A DNA stretch of 64,000 nt from Carpediemonas membranifera (taxonomy: Eukaryota > Fornicata), in assembly GCA_019828565.1 (NCBI GenBank), contig JAHDYR010000014.1:124001-188000 (forward strand), in the 5' to 3' direction. Shown here one piece after another: positions 20,212-30,600 of this stretch. The notes below the pieces were generated by a model, which saw only the letters and a list, made by a program, of their open reading frames with translations, had not been told where the DNA came from and did no database searches. The position numbers and the translations under genes are program-made. Within the stretch, counting starts at the first letter, position 1; every line of letters starts with the position of its first letter.

Positions 20212-21387
20212 TCAGCCTTCCTTGGCTCTTTTGTCGTATGGAGCGTTCCTGAAGAAAAGCATCTTCCGCACAGCCCGCTGACAGTCAAATCTCAGCCTTG
20301 TCTGGCTTATCGTCCAGAATAAGTTCTGAACCATGCCCTCGCTGTATGGGTTGAACAGGAAGGCAACTCGTGCCTCCTGCCGACTGAGCTCGAAGTATCG
20401 GTCCGCCAATAGCTGTTCCTGAGCTGTCTCCGGCTTGCTGTAGAGCTCCGGGGAGATTTCCCAGAGGGGCTGCGCGGTTGCCTCCCCAAGCCGGGGGATA
20501 TGCCCAACAGCTACACTCTTATCTGACAGGATATAGGTCTTCCTACGAGCACGGAGATCGGCGTGGACTGCCTGGCGCTTCGCTATTTCATTTGTGGTCA
20601 GGTCGGCCGACATCATCCCAAGATGAATCAAAAAGAAGGCACCCAATGATACAGACAGCACTGAGTTGAACAGAAACACAACCACAAACAATGGCATATG
20701 AATGGCGGCATACCGCAGGAGGACGGCAATCGACATGGGGTTGGGGTGGAGGTTGAAGCCCCCCAGCAAGGACATAAAAATGCGATACTGGTACACAGCA
20801 ATTAGGCCCATGCCAGCAGCGTGGACGAGAAGGAATACCAGGAACCAGCCGTGGTTGAAGAGGCCGACGTCGTTGTTGAGCCACACACAGTGGTGGTCGA
20901 ACCGAAGGACGCAGGTGTTGCAGTAGCGGCAGTGCTTGGACCGGGCGGGCTTAGTGTGCTGGCAGGTGACGCAGGGCTGGGGCTGGTAGAACTGGTTGTC
21001 GTAGGGCACGTCCAGGAGATGCTTCTCGGACGGCTTCAGACGGTCGACGAAGCCAGGGTCACTGAATACGAGAAGGATGAAGAGAGCTGCAGCGGCAAGG
21101 TACCCAGCTGGCACAATGACCCTGTAGAGCGGGCTGAAGTCGACAATGCCGAGGGCACTCTCAGGAGGCGAAAACCAGTCCCGAATGAACGGCGGCTGCT
21201 CCAGATCAAATACAAAGCCTTCCTGTTGTACAGGAATACTGTATGGATTCATGAATTCCACATACACCAGGCAGAAGCTCCCGAACCACAGGATCAGATA
21301 AATACAGGCGAAACACGGATTCGGGCGCTGAATAAACCGAAGATTCATGTAATTGAGAGTCTCTCGCACTCGTCTGATCACATTCAT
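20212..21387 (-). CDS. DHHC palmitoyltransferase, Swf1/ZDHHC4-like
   Basis: 391 aa. A DHHC cysteine-rich domain (KPARSKHCRYCNTCVLRFDHHCVWLNNDVG, active-site DHHC at 164-167) lies between membrane segments: two N-terminal spans (about 25-45 and 90-108) and two after it. TTNE (the TTxE motif) and a C-terminal NPYSEG follow. Family members transfer palmitate from CoA to cysteines of membrane-associated proteins, using the DHHC cysteine as the acyl carrier, at the ER, Golgi or plasma membrane. The NNDVG tail resembles Swf1/ZDHHC4. Its final 90 bases lie inside the inverted repeat and recur at 22995-23084. Confidence 0.92.
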   Translation of the reverse strand: MNVIRRVRETLNYMNLRFIQRPNPCFACIYLILWFGSFCLVYVEFMNPYSIPVQQEGFVFDLEQPPFIRDWFSPPESALGIVDFSPLYRVIVPAGYLAAAALFILLVFSDPGFVDRLKPSEKHLLDVPYDNQFYQPQPCVTCQHTKPARSKHCRYCNTCVLRFDHHCVWLNNDVGLFNHGWFLVFLLVHAAGMGLIAVYQYRIFMSLLGGFNLHPNPMSIAVLLRYAAIHMPLFVVVFLFNSVLSVSLGAFFLIHLGMMSADLTTNEIAKRQAVHADLRARRKTYILSDKSVAVGHIPRLGEATAQPLWEISPELYSKPETAQEQLLADRYFELSRQEARVAFLFNPYSEGMVQNLFWTISQTRLRFDCQRAVRKMLFFRNAPYDKRAKEG

Positions 21388-21725
21388 TGATCAGAGATGC
21401 AGCAAGGGCGAATTCTGGTCGTCGTCAGGCTGTGACTCGGCCCGACTTTGTCTCCTGCTGAAGGGATACTCAGGCCGTCGCCTGTTTGATCTCTGTCGAT
21501 AGCCATTGCCAGGCTTCGAAATATTGCAGGTGTTCACACGAGTCGAAGGGTGACCGCCCATGTTTTTGGTCAGGCTCAGTGTCAAAGTGTCAGATGAGGC
21601 TTGGATGAGGCCCAAAAGATTTAAGCAAGCTCTTTAGTGCAGCTCATGGCAGTTTCTTTGCCCAGCGATGCTGCTTTACGTTGTTACATGCCGAAATGTA
21701 TTGCGTTTCCACACATCTATCCGTC

Positions 21726-22898
21726 ATGGATTACCCGACTGAAAAGGAGGGGAACATTGAATCTGGGGCATTACTACATTCTCTATCCCATATTCAGCAT
21801 GGTGGTAGCCGCTCTTTTCTCGATCTTCGGAATTGGCGTGTTCGCGTTGCTATGTTTGCTCTAATCGTGGCAATTTGTCTTGTTACCGCTGTTATTGTTC
21901 TCTCTTTCACTCCTTCTATGATGGATGATGTGCCTACGAAGTTCCGCATCCATATCATCAGCGATGATGACCAGGCCTCCAAGGTGGATGGCTCCAAGCC
22001 ACATTGGGAGTCTCATTTCTGGACGGGAACACTGGAACTGGACGAGTTTGACTCATACACCTTCCAATGGGACCGTAAGGCCGCCTTTTCCACGAGGACG
22101 AACGAGGCAGACCGGGCGATGGAGCTGTCGGAGCTGCTGTTCTACAGGGGAAGGCTCCTAGCATGCGACGACCGCACCGGGCTCGTGTACGAGATCAAGG
22201 AGGTCGACGGGGCGCCCCAAGCGCTGACCCGCTACGTCCTGCTCGAGGGCGATGGTCAAAGCTCAAACAAGGGCTTCAAGTGTGAGTGGGCGACCATTTA
22301 TCACGGGGATGCCATTTTTGGATCGTTCGGCAAGGAGTTCGCTGACCCTAAGACCGGTGCATTCATGCACAGCAAGCCGATGTGGGTCAAGCGACTTGAA
22401 AAGGACACTGACAGGATCACATCAATTGATTGGGAGCCTGTTTACGAGAAGCTAAGGGAGAAGACGCACACACAGTTCCCTGGCTACCTGCTGCACGAGG
22501 CGGTGGGGTGGTCAGACTTCCACAAGGCATGGTTCTTCGTGCCCCGGCGGGAGAGCCAGTCGCCATATTCAGAGAAGAAGGACATGAGCAATGGAACCGA
22601 TTTGATCCTGATCGCGGACGAGAAGTTCAAAAAGATTGAGGAACTCCGGATTGAATCGATGCTCATCCCCAAGAGAGGGTTCAGTTCTTTCAAGTTCATA
22701 CCGGGTCGCCCCAACGATATTATCGCACTGAGAACCGAAGAGGACACCGACGACGAGGGCCGGGGCCGTCTCATGAGCTACATCAGCATCCTTCACATCG
22801 ATCGTGCACGCAAGAAGATCAGTGTGATCATGCCGGAGAGTGCCATCGAACCTCTGCCTCACAAGTTCGAGGGTATCGAGATCGAAGAAATTCTCTGA
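21726..22898 (+). CDS. CANT1-type calcium-activated apyrase
   Basis: About 390 aa from the ATG at 21726. A single hydrophobic segment near residues 43-62 is a signal anchor, placing the enzyme domain in the ER/Golgi lumen or outside. Family motifs are clear: AMELSELLFYRGRLLACDDRTGLVYEI, KGFKCEWATIY, GYLLHEAVGWSDFHKAWFFVPRR, GTDLILIADEKF, GFSSFKFIPG and a C-terminal FEGIEIEEI. CANT1/apyrases hydrolyse nucleoside diphosphates (UDP, GDP) with calcium, often to clear the by-product of glycosylation, which would complement the nucleotide-sugar transporter at 1-2 kb. It is the only gene wholly inside the spacer of the inverted repeat. Confidence 0.93.
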   Translation: MDYPTEKEGNIESGALLHSLSHIQHGGSRSFLDLRNWRVRVAMFALIVAICLVTAVIVLSFTPSMMDDVPTKFRIHIISDDDQASKVDGSKPHWESHFWTGTLELDEFDSYTFQWDRKAAFSTRTNEADRAMELSELLFYRGRLLACDDRTGLVYEIKEVDGAPQALTRYVLLEGDGQSSNKGFKCEWATIYHGDAIFGSFGKEFADPKTGAFMHSKPMWVKRLEKDTDRITSIDWEPVYEKLREKTHTQFPGYLLHEAVGWSDFHKAWFFVPRRESQSPYSEKKDMSNGTDLILIADEKFKKIEELRIESMLIPKRGFSSFKFIPGRPNDIIALRTEEDTDDEGRGRLMSYISILHIDRARKKISVIMPESAIEPLPHKFEGIEIEEIL

Positions 22899-22994
22899 GT
22901 ATCCCAGCATGGGTCTATCTAGTATTAATAGCTGCGCTTTTCTCTGGTAAATCACTCTCAGTATTGATTTCTTATGGGCAGCACATGACGCCAT

Positions 22995-23084
22995 ACAAGG
23001 CTGAGATTTGACTGTCAGCGGGCTGTGCGGAAGATGCTTTTCTTCAGGAACGCTCCATACGACAAAAGAGCCAAGGAAGGCTGA
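22995..23084 (+). pseudogene. 3' stub of the DHHC gene
   Basis: Last 30 codons of the DHHC palmitoyltransferase (LRFDCQRAVRKMLFF ... KRAKEG stop) copied by the inverted duplication; the catalytic part is missing. Confidence 0.9.
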
Positions 23085-23330
23085 ACAGGCCTTGACGGCA
23101 ATCTGATGATTTCCTCGAAATCAAATGATTACTCGGCTCAAAAGCCTGGCCACGGTACCAGGCCAAGCCGGTGGCTTGCAGAGTGCCGGGGTGTGCCTCA
23201 GAACGCATCCAGGGGCGATAAATTGAAGATTTGATTTTGATTGAGCTCGATCACAGAGGCGTTCGATTGCGATTCTCACGTGATGGCCACCGAAGCAGAC
23301 AGAAGCGATCCATAGGCAGTTTGTTCAACA

Positions 23331-25783
23331 ATGGAGGACAATAGACCCAAGTGCGCACAGCTCTTTGATACAATGGAATACGGCCCAGTATTCGAAAACG
23401 ACGCCATGGCGAAGGAATACCTTGATCGCCACAACCACCGCTTCGGTATGTTCATCAACAACGAGTGGGTGTTCCCCGAGGACGAGGAAGCCATGACTCC
23501 CATCATCGCCCCCAGCACCGGCGAGATCCTCTACCACGTCGCCGACGCTGGCGTCGAGGGTGTCGACAAGGCTGTCGCCGCCGCTGAGGCCGCCCGTGCC
23601 GACTGGGCCGCCACCTCTCCCCACGACCGCGCCAAGTACATCTACGCCATCGCCCGCCAGATCCAGAAGCACAGCGGCCTGCTCGCCGTCCTCGAGGCTC
23701 TTGACAACGGCAAGTCCATCCGCGAGGCCCGCGATATCGACATGGCCCTCTGTGTCCGCCACTTCTACCACCACGCCGGCTGGGCCCAGCTCTCGGACAA
23801 GATCCTCCCCGGCTACGGCCCCCTCCGCGGCCCCGTCGCCGCCATCACCCCCCTCAACTTCCCCCTCCTCATGATGGCCTGGAAGGTCGCCCCCGCTCTC
23901 GCTATGGGCAACACCGTTGTCGTCAAGCCCGCCCCCCTCACGCCCCTGACCGCCCTCGCCTTCTGCGAGATCTGCGCCCAGGTTGGCCTCCCCAAGGGTG
24001 TCATCAACATGGTCTGCGGTGGCCGTGCCATGGCTGAGCGCCTCACCTCCCACCCCGACGTCGCAAAGGTCGACTTCTGCGGCTCGACCCTCGTCGGCCA
24101 GTCCATCCGCAAGGCGACCGCCGGCACTGGCAAGGGCATCACCCTCCAGATGTCTGGCAAGTCCCCCAACATCATCTTCGAGGACGCCGACCTTGACGGC
24201 GCTATCGAGGCATCATGGACGCCATCTTCCGTAACCAGGGCCAGATCTGCTCCGCCGGCTCCCGACTCCTCGTGCAGGAGTCTATCGCCGAGAAGTTCTT
24301 CGCCAAGATCCGCCGCCGCATGAGCACTATCCGCATCTCGACCTCCCTCGACAAGAGCATCGACATGTCCGCCGTCCTTGCCGGCACTGCCCGTATCCAG
24401 CGCCTCGTCGACACGGCCCGCGCTGAGGGCGCCGATGTCTGGCAGCCCGATATCGAGATCCCCGAGACCGGTGACTTCTGGGTGCCCACCCTCATCACCA
24501 ACGTCGGCCCCACCTCGACTGTCGTCCAGAACGAGATCTTCGGCCCTGTCGTCGCCGCGATGACCTTCCGTGACGCCAAGGACGCCGTTGAGCTCGCCAA
24601 CAACCAGCGCTACGGCCTCGGCTCTGGCGTTTGGTCCGAGAACATCTCTCTCGCCCTCGACGTCGCCCACCAGATCCGCGCCGGTATGGTCTGGGTCAAC
24701 TGCTACAACATGTTCGACGCCACTGGCCCCTTCGGCGGCCGCAAGGAGACTGGCTACGGCCGTCAGGGTGGCCAGGAGGGCCTCATGAACTACGTCAAGC
24801 CCAAGTGGATGCCCTTCGACAAGCACGACTGGACTGAGCGTCTCAGCGACTTCGCCGCTGCCCTCGAGAAGTGGTCGACCCGCCAGTTCGGCATCATCGA
24901 CGAGAACGACGTGCCCTTCGGCAACCCCGCTCTCGTTGTCGACAAGACCCCCAAGCTCTACATCGCCGGCAAGCAGGTCGCCGCCTCGAGCAACTACGTC
25001 TATCAGTGCAGAACCCCCACTGGTGAGGTCATCGGCCAGATCGCCGAGTCCACCTCCGGCGACGTCGCCAAGGCTATCGACGCTGCCCACAAGGCTGCTC
25101 CCGGCTGGGCCAAGACCGCGCCCCACATGCGCGGCCAGCTTCTCTTCGACATGGCCGAGAACCTGTCCTACCGCGTCGAGGAGTTCGCCAAGCGCATCCA
25201 CATCATGACCGGCCGCACGATGGAGTCCTGCACCGCCGAGGTCGAGAAGGCTATTGAGCGCCTCTTCACGTACGCCTCCTGGGCGGACAAGTGGGGTGGC
25301 CGCGTGCAGGAGGTGCCCGTATACGGCCTCACCGTGACCGTCAACGACCCCATCGGTGTCATCGGCATCGTCTGCCCCGAGGAGTACCCTCTGCTCGGCT
25401 TTGTCTCCAGCTTTGCCCCCGCTGTCGCCCGCGGTAACGCTGTCGTTGTTGTGCCCTCCGAGGCCCACCCCCTCAGCGCGACCGACATGTTCCAGACCTT
25501 CGACACCACTAGCGTCCCCGCTGGCGTGATCAACGTCGTCACCGGCGGCCAGGCCCAGGCCTCCCGCGTCATCGCTGCCCACGAGGACCTTACGATGATC
25601 TGGCACTTCGGCGACGCCGAGTCCGCCTTCTTCGTCGAGTACCTCGCCCATGACAACTGCAAGCGCACCTGGTGCGCCCACGGCATCCAGCGCGACTGGA
25701 TGGACAACGAGCAGGGCGAGGGCCTCGAGTTCCTCCACGAGTCGGTTGAGTACAAGACCATCTGGATGCCCGCTGGCATCTAA
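23331..25783 (+). pseudogene. ALDH16-type tandem aldehyde dehydrogenase, copy 2 (frameshifted)
   Basis: Same protein as copy 1. The frame is open from the ATG at 23331 to about 24208, where GGG in copy 1 is GG here (CGAGGCATCATGG), and open again from there to the stop at 25783. The full C-runs missing from copy 1 are present. Copy 1 measures 2452 nt and copy 2 2453 nt; combining them gives 2454 nt, a whole number of codons. So each copy is broken once or twice at a different homopolymer. Either both are very young pseudogenes or the consensus is wrong and both are functional; I favour the latter. Domains and residues are as for copy 1. Confidence 0.88.
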
Positions 25784-25840
25784 GGCACGGATCGTTTATA
25801 CATAAAGTTTAGGTTATCATTCAGCATCATGGTGTCGTGG

Positions 25841-25856
25841 CTACCAACTGAGCTAA
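25841..25856 (-). other. tRNA A-box fragment, inverted-repeat copy
   Basis: Exact inverted copy of the fragment at 17441-17456. Confidence 0.4.
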
Positions 25857-26046
25857 GGAGACAGCTGTTCGACAGCGGGCCTTGAAGTGAATCAAGAATG
25901 ATTGAGCCATCACAACGTCGGCTGACACCAACGTCAGCGCAGTGTTGGTCTACAGCCCCTGGACGGGGCCCGAGGGCAAGGGTGACGCCGATAACTTTTT
26001 TTCACACAGCTCTTGAGAATTTGCTGCACAACAACGCTTGAGATCA

Positions 26047-27364
26047 TATGTATGGTCTGAGAGCACAGCAGGGGCACTGATCGCGTAGCCATCAGTGGGA
26101 AAACAGCTGTCGTTGCACAACGACATTCTGGGCATACGTAGGTCTGCGGCCCCTTCGGTGGTGGGCACCGAACGCCCGGTCAGTAAGGGCTCTGGTTGAA
26201 TATGGTAAGAGGTTGGGCAGTAATCAGTTGGTGAATCGATCCCGCATGTTTGAAGAAAATGGCCGAGGACAAGCCGGCCACCGCCGCCGAGGTGAGGAAG
26301 CTGAAGGAAGAACTGCAGGAAACGAAGAGAATGCTCCAGCTCATGAAGTGTCACGGTAGTTTAGACCATTTTTACCTTTAGACGGTTTACCTATAAACAG
26401 TTCGCTTCACAGTATTAATACTAGTCATTGCGATGTCCCTGACGTTTGAAACTCCGTCAATCGATACCGAAACAGCTACCTTTGAGTCCCTCCAAGACTT
26501 CAAGGCCAAAGCCACTGTGCCTCGCTAATGCGGAGAAAGCTTTTATAGGGAAAGAAGAAGAGAAAACCCTTGTGCCAATAAATGGCTTAAACTGTATAAA
26601 TGATTAGTGTGGTCTATGACCACCACACTGCCCCTCCATGCCTGGGTAATAGGCATGACACTCAACGAGTTACGGGGGTTAGGTTGGCCTAGGGTCATCC
26701 GTGTTATAGTTTGGTGCCACCCAAGCTATGCAACGGTCTACTCCATTGGCAGTGGAGTGGGCAACGCCCGACCCGCGGTCTTCCGATACGGAATTATGGT
26801 ATCACCAACGGTGACATGGGAATAAAACCCGACAGCTGTATATGATAACGTGGATCCACTGTGTAAGCAATTGCTATGTTACGTGTTAAGATGGTCTTAC
26901 CAGGGCTTCGCCGCCCTCATGAACCGCATATAGGGTCCGAACTTACCGACGTCAATGACAGTCAAACGGACGGCTAGGGTTCGCCCGTATTCATAGAGGC
27001 TTATCCCTGCCCCTCCACGGCCTCATATGGCCGTGTCTCGAAAAATATTACGTGTTACGCATGCTTCTAAGTAATTCGAGGGTTGATCTCGGCGTCTAGA
27101 AGAATAAGAAGAAGTACTGTACCATTTGCGCTGAAACTTACGCAGACGCCGAAAAAGGCATTAAGAGGCTCCAAAAGGCCTTCGTTGGCGAGTTTTGGGC
27201 CTTTCATTTTTCCTGGCGCGCTCGTACTTCATTAACAACATCAATCGGCTTCCGATGGAGCTAATAGGCTACAGCGCTTAGTAAATAGATGAATTAGCTT
27301 GATTTGGCGTCCTATTACTGCTCTAGGTTTCGTCCTGAAACCGATTGTTCCAAAAGTGCAGAAT
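26047..27364. other. Noncoding stretch with a hairpin run (26606-27035)
   Basis: One short clean frame, 26259-26381 plus, encodes 40 aa with a coiled-coil heptad pattern (AAEVRKLKEELQETKRMLQLM); GC-rich at first then abruptly AT-rich, so probably a truncated gag or exon. From 26606 perfect stems follow in series: AGTGTGGT/ACCACACT, CATGCCT/AGGCATG, TTGG/CCAA with an ATAG/CTAT extension, ACTCCA/TGGAGT, GGGC/GCCC, TTCCG/CGGAA, TCACC/GGTGA, palindromes GTGGATCCAC and AGCAATTGCT, AGGGC/GCCCT and CACGGCC/GGCCGTG. No known RNA family is recognised. Confidence 0.5.
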
Positions 27365-27633
27365 ATGTCGCCGTCAACTCAGTTGATGTCGGACAACGCC
27401 GCCGTAGAAGCAATTCTGGATACTATTCGCGCTAAAATCGCCGAAATTGGTGACGAGGAACTCACTAAGCCTCTTGTTTCCGCTCATTCCGCCGTCTGTC
27501 GTTCTCTTCGTGCTCAGACCCGTACGCAACGCAAGCGTTTGGCCACCGGGAACTTGTAAGTAACCAATATCAACAGAATACTCATTCAGACACCGTGTGC
27601 AGGCCGCGGAGCGGATCACTCGCCCGACAACCG
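27365..27633 (+). pseudogene. 5' part of a host gene split by element B
   Basis: Exon 1 (27365-27555, MSPSTQLMSDNAAVEAILDT ... RKRLATGNL) is joined by a 34-nt intron (27556-27589, GTAAGT...TTCAG) to exon 2, which runs HRVQAAERITRPTT into the AACCG target site of element B. The reading frame resumes exactly at 36332. Helical, charged sequence with no recognised domain. The insertion must abolish the full-length product unless the element is removed from the transcript. Confidence 0.7.
27556..27589 (+). other. 34-nt spliceosomal intron
   Basis: GTAAGT donor, TTCAG acceptor; the next AG (27602) would put exon 2 out of frame. Confidence 0.65.
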
Positions 27634-27718
27634 TGTAGCGATGAGAGGAGAGAGAGGATTTATAGGGTTTGACCCGGGACACAAAATTGGATAAAACTAA
27701 TCGACCCGAAGGTCTACA
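27634..27718 (-). repeat. 3' LTR of element B
   Basis: 85 bp, same sequence as 36242-36326. Confidence 0.9.
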
Positions 27719-28221
27719 CTACCCCCATGATGTTGGTAGGCATCATCTGCGTCTGGATAGTCAGAACTTTGATCCAACCCTTAAAGTGCACGACTCTAAG
27801 TTCGAGTCATCGCTGAACGAACGTATGAAGAGATGAAGTTGGCGAAAAACTGAAAGTGGGCTCAGTTCGTTGGCCGCCCTGGGGGAATGCGTTGGCGTAG
27901 TACCGGCTATGATCAACGTGCGTGGGCGGAGTTCTCGTCGGAACGAAAAGTTGCCGTCAGCAACTTGATGTCGCCGATCACGCTGGAACTTGTGGAATAG
28001 GCATCATATCTATAAAGGAGATCAATCCTTGTGTATCTGCCTATATGCAGCAACGGGGCGGTTGTATCAACCAAAAGTTGGTGGGATAAAGGAAAGCTCA
28101 GCGTGATGAGAATGATACGGTAAGTCTGTGAAGATTCTGCCGTAACTCTGAAGATAACTGGCTTGTCGGCGTGGAATGAAGCAGTTTGGGAGAAATGCCT
28201 CTCGAGGCCTTTGTGTGCAGC

Positions 28222-30506
28222 TTAGTGCCGAGGGCGCTGCGACTTGCTCCGCCCCCATGCCCGGCGGGCACGCGCTAGGAGGGGTATGACCTCTGGATGT
28301 GACCCGACATAACGGTCGAGGGCTTCAAGCTGATCTAGCTCTCGGGAGAAGGGCTCATCTGTGGACTCTTCCGGCTCGTAGTTGAGCCATTTGATGGTGA
28401 GAAACAGACGATTATCGTTGTCTAAGTGATGGTCAACGATGGCTTCAACTAGGTATTCGCCGGTCTGCCGCGTGGCGTACTCCGTGACTTCATCTCGTGT
28501 GAGCTTGGTGTAGAATGGCGTCAGGCGGTCCGCGTGGACGGTGAAGGTGGCTAGGGACACCAAGTCTTGTAGTTCATACGTATTACGGATAGTTCCCGCC
28601 CCCACAACCAGCAATGGGCCTCTCACACGGCGATCGAGCTTGGAAGGCTTGCTGGTTGGCCATAAGAGGACATAGTCGTCGGCTTGGAAGCTCTGACCAC
28701 TCTTCGGACGTCTTTCTTGCTGGGCTACGAGCATTTCCTCCTGTATTTGCGCCCAATTGTTGATGTCGGCGCGGAATTGTTCAATCTGCGCGGCAATGTG
28801 CGGCTCACTAGCGAGCGTTGTAGGATCCACCGGTGTGAAGTTCGCGTTAAACAAAAGCTTCAGTGGGGACAATTTGCTGCGAGTGTTGGGTGTCGCGTTG
28901 AGGATATAGGTGACGGCCGGGATTAGGCTGGGCCACTCCGTCTTGTCTTGCCGGTTGTCGAAAAGCAGTGACCTCATATACTTAATGATCTCCGCGTTCT
29001 GGCGTTCCACTATGCCGTTGGCGGCTGGGTGGTAGGGCGGGGAGAAGCGGTGGGATAAGTCGAGACGTTCGTGGAGCTCGGCGATGGCCTGGGCTGTGAA
29101 TTGAGTGGCGTTATCGGACTGTATCTCCTTAGGTCTGCCGAAATTGGCGGACCAATCGCGGATGGCAGCGGCAGCGGCGCTCGCCGAGCAAGTCACTGTG
29201 GGGTAAAGCTTAGTATACTTGCTGAAAGTGTCCACAAGGACTAGGAGATATCTCTCGCCGGTGTCGGCAACAGGGAGAGGGCCGAGCGTGTCTATCTGAA
29301 TCCGCTCGAATGGAGCACTGGCGGCGGTGCGTCCCATGGATGTCTGTGCGGGCTTCGTAGGCCTTGTCAGCTGGCAGGTAGGGCAGGTGGAGATGACACG
29401 TCGAGTGTCGGCTACCATGCCTTTCCAAGTGTGGCCTGCCTCTCGGAGGTGCTCTACAACGGCCCTATATCCGACATGGCCTCCACGTCGGCCGTGGAAA
29501 TGCATAATTAGCTCCTCCCGTTCGGAGGGAAGTAGCGTGACAGATAGAAGGCGACTAAGTGCGTCGGCGGCGCCGTTGTCGGCGCAGGCCACATGCACAA
29601 TGTCGAAGTCGTATGTCTGAAGCTGCAGGCGCCACCTCTGGACCTTGGGTGCTGTGGCGGTGGCCATAAAGACCAGATTACGGTGGTCGGTATGCAGTGT
29701 GAAGTGGCGACCCCTGAGAAAGTGTTGTGCCTGAGCAATCGCTGATATAATAGCGAAACCTTCTTGTTCATAGGTAGACCACCTACGTTGGACGGGGGTC
29801 AGAGTCTTGGAAAAATAGGAGACGACTTTCATCTCCGAGCCGGTCCCGGTAGTGAGCACCGCACCTATGCCTATGTCGCTGGCATCAGTAAACAGGTGAA
29901 GGGGCTGGTTTGGTTTCGGGTGGGCCAGGACCATGTTATCCAGGAGGGTCTCCTTGATCCGCTCGAGGGCTTGCTGTTGGGGGGCCTCCCAGCGCCACGC
30001 GACGCCGGATCGCGTTAGTGCTAGGATCGGCTCAGCTGTCACAGCGAAGCTCGGTATCATCGGGCGGAAATAGTTGACGAGACCTAAGAGGCTGCGTACC
30101 TCAGAGATGTTTGAGGGGGCCTTGAGCGTGCGGATGGGTTCGAGACGATCGGTCGAGATGGATTTCCCTTCCGCGGAGACATGCCATCCGAGATAGTCGA
30201 TGCTTCGGGCTGCGAGGATGGTCTTCTTGGCGTTGATCCGAAGGTTGGCGGCGTCGAGCCGTTCTAACACATCCCTCAGATTGCTGATGAACTCATCTTG
30301 GTCGTTACCGAAGACAACGATGTCATCAATGTAGACCAGCGCTCTTATGTAGAGAGCGGGACCCAGGGCTTCCTCTAGGCATCTCTGGCAATGTATTGCG
30401 GCGTTCCGGAGGCCGAAAGGCATCCGTAAGTACTCGTATTTCTTCCCGGCAGCAACAAATGCAGTAATGGTTCTTGCTGTATCAGTGAGTGGGATTTGAA
30501 GGAAGG
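28222..30506 (-). CDS. Element B RT C-half, RNase H, integrase, chromodomain
   Basis: Continues the RT after the nested insertion: AFLQIPLTDTARTITAF, RMPFGLRNAAIH and catalytic YIDD in LVYIDDIVVFG. RNase H starts LFTDASDIGIGAVL. Integrase: zinc domain (HFHGRRGGHVGYRAV ... CPTCQLT), D in IQIDTLGPLP, D in IQSDNATQF, E in NGIVERQNAEI. A chromodomain (YLVEAIVDHHLDNDN, IKWLNYEPEES) ends the protein. The frame is fully open, so decay after insertion of C has been slight. Confidence 0.9.
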
Positions 30507-30510
30507 CCTT

Positions 30511-30592
30511 TGTGATCTTGTCGAGGTTAAAGGTTTCAAAACAAACTGTTTATAGGGTTCGCACGTGTAGTTGGTACCCTAAACTGCTCACA
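30511..30592 (-). repeat. 3' LTR of element C
   Basis: 82 bp, same as 34451-34532. Confidence 0.9.
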
Positions 30593-30600
30593 CTTCCCCT

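Larger units (their letters stand above)
17252..20301. repeat. Left arm of 3.05-kb inverted repeat
   Basis: Reverse complement of 22995-26046, nearly identical throughout. Contains the whole ALDH16 gene, its flanks and the last 30 codons of the DHHC gene. Because the DHHC gene is complete here and only a stub is present in the other arm, this arm is probably the parent copy. Confidence 0.95.
22995..26046. repeat. Right arm of 3.05-kb inverted repeat
   Basis: Inverted copy of 17252-20301. Differences seen: two extra C and one missing G within ALDH16, and a few changes in the last 20 bases at the outer end. The arms are separated by about 2.7 kb. Confidence 0.95.
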
